Shown here piece after piece: positions 30,683 through 35,524 of a DNA stretch of 35,524 nucleotides (positions are counted from its first letter, which is position 1; every line of letters begins with the position of its first letter). The notes beneath the pieces were generated by a model. The model was given only the letters and a program-made list of their open reading frames with translations, did not search any database and was not told where the DNA came from. The stretch is from a virus, in IMG/VR virus record IMGVR_UViG_3300031629_000028, positions 1 to 35,524 of that record; one strand, 5' to 3'. The translations under genes and the position numbers were made by a program.

Positions 30683-31996
30683 ATGGCATACGGATTACTG
30701 CAAGAACAGGGCTACCAGCCGACCTATCAGGACGACAGCTTCGGTGCGCCTGCTGGTCCAGTCAATAACCCGTTTTTGCGGGGGTATGCTGACGACTACG
30801 CAGCCCGCGAGGCAGCGTTCCAAGAACCTCAAGGCAATTCATTCAATCGTTATACATGGGGCACCCCGCCTCCGCCTGCTCTAGTCGAGCAGCCCCGACA
30901 GATTCCAGAGCTATCTAACCCTGTAACTCCCCGCCGCACAGGCTTAGAAGGTGGGTTAGAGGGTAACAACGACGTTTTTAGCCCTAGAGGGTCGAACACA
31001 CCATCAACCGGCCCTAATTTCAGTATGCCGGATGGTGTCAACTTCGGTGTTAACAACCCGTTTAGCGGTGTTAACTTCGGAGATAACCCGTTTAGCGGTG
31101 TCGATCTAGGTTTTACAGGTGTTCTTGATGGTCTGTCAGATATACCCGGAACTGTTGAGAGCTATTTCACAGGAGTAGAACCCGGTTATATGGGTAACGT
31201 GGGTGTGGGCGCTAGGCAAGGCGGTAATATAATGGGTATAGGCTCTATGGGTGTGGCGACTGGCTTCGCCGTGCCAGAGGCTATGTTTGGCCTTGCGGAG
31301 CTAAGCGCGATAAACAACGAACTTTCAAGCCTCGGGATGCCTACTATCGGGATAATGGACGCTATCGCCATCGGCTTTGACCCTCGTGAGAGCCTGACTG
31401 ATCGCGGCAACGCCTTGGCTGCCCCTGCATACGACCTTGAAAACAAGGGCAAAAACTACTCACAGCAATTCAGCACGGAAACCGCCGCAACAGACACTAG
31501 GGGTTCTCATTACGGCGCTCCGGGGACTCTGGGTGCTGTTGGTCCTACAGCGACAAACACAGGCGCAATCGGCCCGACTAACCAGAACTTGCCTTCCTCG
31601 CCGCAAGGCCCACTAGGACCCCTTGCCGCACCACAGCAGTCTCTTAGCCCCGGCCAGACGGCATCACTCGCAAGCATGGGCTTACTCGGTCCTGTGGCGG
31701 CCAACTTAAATAACTCAATCTATTCTGCCCCGACAGGCGCGTCTTCTGCTCCGGGCGTGGGCCTTGGGCAAGGTCAGCAGGATGCACATAGCGCCGGAAT
31801 CGCCAGCATGGCGGCAAACGCAGCCGCACAGGGGATGGTCGGATATACAGGCACAGCATCAGATGTGGCTTCGTACAACGCTGGAGTTGACGCTCACAGT
31901 GGCGGCGGTGCAGGCGCTGGTGCAGGGTCGGGCGCTGGTTCTCCCGGTGGCGCAGGTGAATACGGCGGCAACCCCGGAGGTGGAGCAGATTGGTAG
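30683..31996 (+). CDS. Gly/Pro-rich virion protein of unknown function
   Basis: A 437-aa low-complexity protein preceded by GAGG. The N terminus (MAYGLLQEQGYQPTYQDDSF) is followed by Pro/Asn-rich spacers, a repeated NPFSGVNFG-type unit (about residues 120-140), a central hydrophobic helix region (MGIGSMGVATGFAVPEAMFG), a long Gly/Pro/Ala/Ser spacer, and a Gly-rich end (GGGAGAGAGSGAGSPGG). It lies between portal and scaffold, a place often used for internal or minor head proteins in marine podoviruses. No homologue was recognised; an ejected or head-internal protein is the best guess. Confidence 0.6.
   Translation: MAYGLLQEQGYQPTYQDDSFGAPAGPVNNPFLRGYADDYAAREAAFQEPQGNSFNRYTWGTPPPPALVEQPRQIPELSNPVTPRRTGLEGGLEGNNDVFSPRGSNTPSTGPNFSMPDGVNFGVNNPFSGVNFGDNPFSGVDLGFTGVLDGLSDIPGTVESYFTGVEPGYMGNVGVGARQGGNIMGIGSMGVATGFAVPEAMFGLAELSAINNELSSLGMPTIGIMDAIAIGFDPRESLTDRGNALAAPAYDLENKGKNYSQQFSTETAATDTRGSHYGAPGTLGAVGPTATNTGAIGPTNQNLPSSPQGPLGPLAAPQQSLSPGQTASLASMGLLGPVAANLNNSIYSAPTGASSAPGVGLGQGQQDAHSAGIASMAANAAAQGMVGYTGTASDVASYNAGVDAHSGGGAGAGAGSGAGSPGGAGEYGGNPGGGADW
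31055..31101 (+). repeat. 30-bp-period direct repeat in the Gly/Pro-rich gene
   Basis: AACCCGTTTAGCGGTGT occurs exactly at 31055-31071 and 31085-31101. It encodes two NPFSGV units. It shows recent duplication inside the low-complexity virion gene. Confidence 0.85.
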
Positions 31997-32283
31997 ACAA
32001 CGTTAGAGAGCTAAAGCTGAACGAGGCCAGCAACAAGGCGGGCCGCGCAGCACAGGCATTAGACAACGAAGAACTTAAAGCGGCTTTCAAGATCGTAGAG
32101 GCACAATACCTCGACGCCTTACTGACAGCCGATGAGAAAGATGACTTAGGACGGTTTCGCTACGGCGAGGCCATTAAGGTTGTCCGATTAGTAGCCCGAC
32201 AACTGAACATTGCGGTTCAGAACGGGAAATTAGCAAAGGCTGAACTGACCGAGATGGGACGGGAAGCCGCAAACAGGAGATAA
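31990..32283 (+). CDS. small helical protein upstream of scaffold
   Basis: A 97-aa protein whose best start is TTG 31990, overlapping the previous stop and preceded by GGAG. It is entirely helical and charged (ELKLNEASNKAGRAAQALDN, then LKAAFKIVEAQYLDALLTAD). Proteins of this size and look occur next to portal and scaffold in many podoviruses. A role in head assembly is likely from position only. No in-frame ATG gives a comparable length, so the rare TTG start is accepted. Confidence 0.65.
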   Translation: MVDNVRELKLNEASNKAGRAAQALDNEELKAAFKIVEAQYLDALLTADEKDDLGRFRYGEAIKVVRLVARQLNIAVQNGKLAKAELTEMGREAANRR

Positions 32284-32289
32284 GAAACA

Positions 32290-33261
32290 ATGAGTGGCAA
32301 TAACTCGCAAGAGAATGCCGAAGGCCCACTGTCAATGGATGACGCTGTGGCCACACTGCTTGGTGGATCAGATCAGGAACCCGATGGGACAACCGATGAA
32401 CCCGAAGGCGAAAACGTAGCCGATGACGAACAAGAGTTTGAAGCTACGTCCTCTGATGAGGAAGAAGTCTCGCAAGAGGCCGACGCCGACGACGAGGAAG
32501 TATACGAAGACGCTGACGAAGACGACGACGGAGAAGAGGAACTGCTGTTTGAGATTAAAGGCCAGCAGATAACCTTGGCAGAAGTCGAAAAGTCGATGAT
32601 GCAGCATCGTGATTATACTGAAAAGACGCAAGCTATAGCCAATGAGCGTAAGCAAATGGCCGAAATGCAATCGTCTATCGCTGCGGAGAGACAGCATCTT
32701 GCACAGATGCTTGCTATGCAACAACAGCAGCCGTCCGAAGAACCTGACTGGGTTCAGATGGCGACTGACGACCCTCTCGAATATACTCGGCAACGGGCTA
32801 TTTTCGAGGCCAATAAGGCGCAAAGTGACGTACAAAATGCGGAACGGCAACGCCTACAAGGAATTGACCAACAGGAACAGCAGCAGAACCTTCAACGGTT
32901 CGTACAAGACCAAGCTGCAAAGATGGTTGACGCAATCCCTGAATTGGCAGGTGAAAACGCTGTGCAGTATAAGACAAACGTGTCGAAGTACATGCAGAAC
33001 ATTGGATTTCAAAGGGCTGAACTGGATCAGCTATTTGACCATCGTATCGTCGTTGGTTTTGACAAGGCCCGTAAATGGGATGAACTTATGTCATCACAAT
33101 CAACTGCGAAAAAGAAGGTCAAGGGCAAAACCAGAGTTATCAAGCCCGGAACCACTAAGGGTAAAGCAATGAAGCAAGCAGACCGTCGTGCCAAGACTGC
33201 GGATCGCCTCCGTCAATCTGGTTCTAGTGATGACGCCGTTGCGTTGTTACTGGGTAAATAA
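32290..33261 (+). CDS. capsid scaffolding protein
   Basis: A 323-aa protein starting six bases after the preceding stop. Residues about 20-85 are extremely acidic (Asp/Glu runs such as ADDEEVYEDADEDDDGEEEL). A long Gln/Met-rich helix follows (about 110-230), then a basic C terminus (KKKVKGKTRVIKPGTTKGKA) that can bind the capsid protein. Acidic N terminus, coiled middle, basic end, and location directly upstream of the major capsid gene are the classic scaffold pattern. Confidence 0.82.
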   Translation: MSGNNSQENAEGPLSMDDAVATLLGGSDQEPDGTTDEPEGENVADDEQEFEATSSDEEEVSQEADADDEEVYEDADEDDDGEEELLFEIKGQQITLAEVEKSMMQHRDYTEKTQAIANERKQMAEMQSSIAAERQHLAQMLAMQQQQPSEEPDWVQMATDDPLEYTRQRAIFEANKAQSDVQNAERQRLQGIDQQEQQQNLQRFVQDQAAKMVDAIPELAGENAVQYKTNVSKYMQNIGFQRAELDQLFDHRIVVGFDKARKWDELMSSQSTAKKKVKGKTRVIKPGTTKGKAMKQADRRAKTADRLRQSGSSDDAVALLLGK

Positions 33262-33278
33262 AATAAGGAATTGCAACC

Positions 33279-34220
33279 ATGGCACAGCCTAGCAATAGTT
33301 TCTCGTCCTACGACGCAGTAGGAAATCGTGAAGACCTCTCTGACGTAATCTACAACGTCGCCCCGTGGGAAACCCCACTGCTCTCCAAGATGCCAAGCAA
33401 CAAAGCCACTGGCACCCTGCATGAGTTCACCACAGACACTCTGGGCGCTCCTGCACAGAACTGGGTGATTGAAGGCGACGACGCCACTACTGACGCTTCT
33501 GCCGCAACTGTTCGTCTGACGAACTACTGTGGTATTTCTGACAAGGTTGCTCGCGTAACCGGCACTCAGGAAGCCGTCGACAAGGCCGGTAAAAACGGCA
33601 CAGAAATGGCTTACCAGCTGGTCAAGCGTGGCCGTGAACTGAAAACCGACATCGAGTTGAGCATCTTCGCCAACAACATCAAGGTTGCAGGTAACGACAC
33701 TCTGGCCCGCGAAGTGGGTGGCCTTGAGTCTTGGATCGACACTAACTCCTCTGCCGGTTCTGGCGGCGGTGACGGCTCTCTGGGCGCTACTGCCCGCACA
33801 GACGGCACACAGCGTGCCTTCACTGAGAGCCTGTTGCTTGATGTCCATCAACTTGCATGGGACAACGGCGGCGACCCGTCTACTCTCTACGTTGGGTCTT
33901 TCAACAAGCGTGTTGCCTCTGGCTTCACTGGCGTTGCGACCAAGTTCAAGGATGTTGATGATAAGAAGATTGTCGCATCTGCTGACATTTATGTCTCCGA
34001 TTTTGGTGAGTTGCAAATCGTGCCATCTCGCCATATTCGGTCACGTACAGCTATCTTGATCGACCACAACATGGTGGCCTTTAGTACTCTGCGCAACATG
34101 GAAACTGTTAATCTTGCAAAAACTGGTGACAGTGAGCGCAAGCAGATTCTTTGTGAGTGGACACTGGAAATGCGTAACGAAAAGGCTCACGCCATCGTTG
34201 CCGACCTGACCACTAGCTAA
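33279..34220 (+). CDS. major capsid protein (SU10/DUF5309-type)
   Basis: A 313-aa protein preceded by AAGGA. The N-terminal YDAVGNREDLSDVIYNVAPWETPLLSKM (quoted in two parts: YDAVGNREDLSDVIY and NVAPWETPLLSKM) and the EFTTDTLGAPAQNWVIEGDD segment are characteristic of SU10-type capsid proteins (DUF5309), an HK97-fold family. Lengths in this family are about 300-350. The C-terminal part holds the P-domain strands (GELQIVPSRHIRSRTAILID). A stable hairpin follows the stop codon, as is common behind the most abundant late gene. Confidence 0.92.
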   Translation: MAQPSNSFSSYDAVGNREDLSDVIYNVAPWETPLLSKMPSNKATGTLHEFTTDTLGAPAQNWVIEGDDATTDASAATVRLTNYCGISDKVARVTGTQEAVDKAGKNGTEMAYQLVKRGRELKTDIELSIFANNIKVAGNDTLAREVGGLESWIDTNSSAGSGGGDGSLGATARTDGTQRAFTESLLLDVHQLAWDNGGDPSTLYVGSFNKRVASGFTGVATKFKDVDDKKIVASADIYVSDFGELQIVPSRHIRSRTAILIDHNMVAFSTLRNMETVNLAKTGDSERKQILCEWTLEMRNEKAHAIVADLTTS

Positions 34221-34229
34221 CTGACATAT

Positions 34230-34263
34230 GGGGGTCTCGCAAGAAAGTCTTTGCGCGACCCCC
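34230..34263 (+). terminator. strong hairpin behind the capsid gene
   Basis: GGGGGTC (34230-34236) pairs with GACCCCC (34257-34263). Inside, CGCAA pairs with TTGCG after one mismatch, giving about 12 pairs in all. No T-tract follows (TAATGTCC), so it is more likely a 3'-end stabiliser or pause hairpin for the capsid message than a full terminator. Confidence 0.6.
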
Positions 34264-34290
34264 TAATGTCCTCTGAAAAAGGAAAAAACA

Positions 34291-34653
34291 ATGTCAGTTA
34301 TGAGCATTGACCATTTCGTACTTAACGTCGAGGAAGCAGACATTTCCACAGCAGGTTCTGTGTTTGTTGTTGCTCCCTCAAACGGCAAGATCGTTACGGT
34401 CCATTCTGTTATTGATGGAGCAATCGGTACGGCACCTGCTGTGGCGACCATTAAGATCAACGGTACAGCCGTCACAGGCGGCAGCATCTCGGTCCTGCAT
34501 ACATCTTCTGCGGCTGGCGATGTAGATGTAGCTACAGCATCTGGCGCTAATCACTTTAACGCAGGCGACTATATCGAAGTTGCCAATGCGGGCGCTTCCA
34601 CCAACACGATCAAGGCCAACTACACAATCTTGTGCAAGTTGTCCACTAATTGA
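34291..34653 (+). CDS. small head protein, decoration-protein candidate
   Basis: A 120-aa beta-rich protein (DHFVLNVEEADISTAGSVFV, then KIVTVHSVIDGAIGTAPAVA), Ala/Thr/Val/Gly-rich with few charges. AGGA lies eight bases before the start. A protein of this size directly behind the major capsid gene is often a capsid decoration or stabilisation protein. There is no domain proof. It is framed by hairpins at 34230 and 34661. Confidence 0.7.
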   Translation: MSVMSIDHFVLNVEEADISTAGSVFVVAPSNGKIVTVHSVIDGAIGTAPAVATIKINGTAVTGGSISVLHTSSAAGDVDVATASGANHFNAGDYIEVANAGASTNTIKANYTILCKLSTN

Positions 34654-34660
34654 TAATGCA

Positions 34661-34684
34661 GGGGCGGTCTAAGCCGGTCGCCCC
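34661..34684 (+). terminator. intercistronic GC-rich hairpin
   Basis: GGGGCG (34661-34666) pairs with CGCCCC (34679-34684), with a 12-nt loop that allows some inner pairing. No T-tract follows. It lies between the decoration-type gene and the gene at 34706. Confidence 0.5.
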
Positions 34685-34705
34685 GACATTACGGAGAAAT
34701 TTAAC

Positions 34706-34933
34706 ATGGCTCGCAAGCCGCTTACAACTACAGTAACAGACCCATTGCCAGTGATGGTCAACGTGATGATCCGCGCAGGTAATATGTGGATGAACGACGT
34801 TAAATGGTTTCAGTATGACGTCATTGAGATGGCCGAATCAGACCTGTCCCACATCCCAGAAGGTTCCGCCAAGCAGACCAAGGATGACCCGACTGTCATC
34901 AAGGACGCTGACGGGAAGCGGGTAGTCCTGTGA
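34706..34933 (+). CDS. small protein of the head operon, unknown
   Basis: A 75-aa protein with GGAG upstream of its ATG. It reads ARKPLTTTVTDPLPVMVNVM, then WMNDVKWFQYDVIEMAESDL, with a Lys/Asp-rich end. No motif is recognised. It overlaps the next gene's GTG start by four bases, so the two are translated together. Confidence 0.65.
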   Translation: MARKPLTTTVTDPLPVMVNVMIRAGNMWMNDVKWFQYDVIEMAESDLSHIPEGSAKQTKDDPTVIKDADGKRVVL

Positions 34934-35247
34934 AAAAGTCTGAACTGCTAACATCAAGCCATGGCATCGACACATATGCCCACCTTGACCATGACGGCAG
35001 CCTTACGATTGAGAACAAGTTCGATGCCAGCCCTATCATCGAGGCGAACAAGATCGCGCAGAACGATGGCACAAATGGCTGGACCCCTAGCCGCGACATG
35101 AAGCGTGTTGCATCTGTGCCTCTGGTCCTGCTGCACTTGTGGGATAGCATGGGCATCAGCCCGACAAAAGACCCTGTTGCGTTTCGGCGCAAGCTGAACG
35201 ACCCAGACATTAGGGCGTTTAGAACTGATGACGCAAAAACTCTTTAA
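34930..35247 (+). CDS. small protein of the head operon, unknown
   Basis: A 105-aa protein starting at GTG 34930 in a GTGA overlap. It contains SHGIDTYAHLDHDGSLTIEN (about 9-28) and later RDMKRVASVPLVLLHLWDSM and DPVAFRRKLNDPDIRAFRT. A central helix and basic/acidic C terminus suggest a compact alpha/beta protein. The position suggests a head-completion or minor structural role; no family is identified. Confidence 0.65.
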   Translation: MKKSELLTSSHGIDTYAHLDHDGSLTIENKFDASPIIEANKIAQNDGTNGWTPSRDMKRVASVPLVLLHLWDSMGISPTKDPVAFRRKLNDPDIRAFRTDDAKTL

Positions 35248-35258
35248 GGATTAAACCA

Positions 35259-35524
35259 ATGGATAAAAACCAGCAATTCGATGTAATTACAAACGCCGCA
35301 GCCTTAGCCGCGACAGCAACCGGCAACGCCATTGACGTTGGTGGCGCAACTGTTCTGGACATCTACCTGTCCGTTACAGCGGTGTCAGGTACGTCTCCGA
35401 CGCTTGACGCAGTTATCTGGTCTAGTGCAGATGGCACTGTCTGGATCAGCCACACGGCCTTCACGCAGGCCACAGGCGCGACTACAGCCCTTAAATCACT
35501 AGCTAACTTCGGACGCTTTATCAG
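35259..35524 (+). CDS. small virion-type protein, 5' part (continues at position 1)
   Basis: Start ATG 35259, with AAGGA upstream. The frame is open to the window end and, because the last 127 bases repeat the first 127, continues at 128 to the stop at 195-197. The full product is 111 aa (MDKNQQFDVITNAAALAATA at the N terminus). It is beta-rich with low charge and probably structural. See the 1-197 entry. Confidence 0.85.
   Translation, partial: MDKNQQFDVITNAAALAATATGNAIDVGGATVLDIYLSVTAVSGTSPTLDAVIWSSADGTVWISHTAFTQATGATTALKSLANFGRFI
35398..35524. repeat. terminal direct repeat, right copy (circular contig overlap)
   Basis: This is the second copy of bases 1-127, ending at the last base of the window. 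Joining position 35397 to position 1 restores one continuous reading frame (35259 through 197), which supports circular closure. The true packaging ends of the virion DNA (cos, pac or terminal repeats) cannot be read from it. Confidence 0.95.

Noticed and set aside
32368-32850. Minus-strand frame of 160 codons opposite the scaffold gene
   Set aside because: Its Phe/Leu/Val richness is the complement of Asp/Glu codon runs in the scaffold; not coding.
33213-34034. Open frame of 273 codons antisense to the major capsid gene
   Set aside because: No coding-like motifs or ribosome site; the sense strand is a clear SU10-type capsid protein with biased codon use that leaves the opposite frame open.
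1-35524. CRISPR arrays, tRNA genes, insertion sequences
   Set aside because: No spaced identical repeats of CRISPR type, no cloverleaf-like segment in the gaps and no transposase-like gene were seen by eye; a tRNA scan was not possible.

Overview
The window is a complete tailed-phage genome captured as a circular contig. Bases 1-127 are repeated exactly at 35398-35524, and one small structural gene runs across the join (start 35259, stop at 197). The non-redundant circle is therefore 35,397 bp. The head and tail genes point to a podovirus-like member of the Caudoviricetes: P22-type portal, SU10-type major capsid protein and adaptor, P22 gp10-like nozzle, internal virion proteins and a long fibre, with no tape measure, sheath or baseplate. 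No integrase, excisionase or phage RNA polymerase was recognised, so the phage looks lytic and dependent on host polymerase. A lipoprotein o-spanin nested in an i-spanin-like gene implies a Gram-negative host. A GcrA-like zinc-finger protein hints weakly at an alphaproteobacterial, probably aquatic, host; this is an inference.

Layout. Plus strand, rightward from 22069: a small HTH regulator and a primase-polymerase/SF3-type helicase, then an AT-rich 295-bp non-coding segment full of GTTAC/GTAAC repeats (candidate origin). Next come terminase small subunit, a 677-aa polyvalent-type protein, terminase large subunit, portal, a Gly/Pro-rich virion protein, a small helical protein, scaffold, major capsid protein and small head proteins. 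Through the join come a Rossmann-like protein, adaptor, nozzle, three internal/ejection-type proteins and the tail fibre. The arm ends with a lysis region to 12298: exported protein, holin candidate, HTH-metallophosphatase, M15 endolysin and overlapping spanins.

Minus strand, leftward from 21926 to 12288: the early/replication operon. It holds small unknown genes, a DUF2800 nuclease, DUF2815 ssDNA-binding protein, family B DNA polymerase, MazG-like pyrophosphohydrolase, DUF6378 protein, a thymidylate-synthase-fold enzyme with a dCMP-hydroxymethylase signature, a SAM methyltransferase, dCMP deaminase, VRR-NUC nuclease and SNF2 helicase. A set of very small genes follows, then a strong intrinsic terminator at 12496-12552.

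The two arms diverge from a 142-bp control region (21927-22068) carrying a perfect 7-3-7 palindrome and facing GTTTACA elements. The most interesting points are a possible cytosine-hydroxymethylation cassette, the repeat-rich candidate origin, a homopolymer frameshift in a 53-codon gene, two tiny membrane-peptide genes, and a terminator placed directly before the Shine-Dalgarno of the last early gene. All family names rest on reading motifs by eye; no database search was run.
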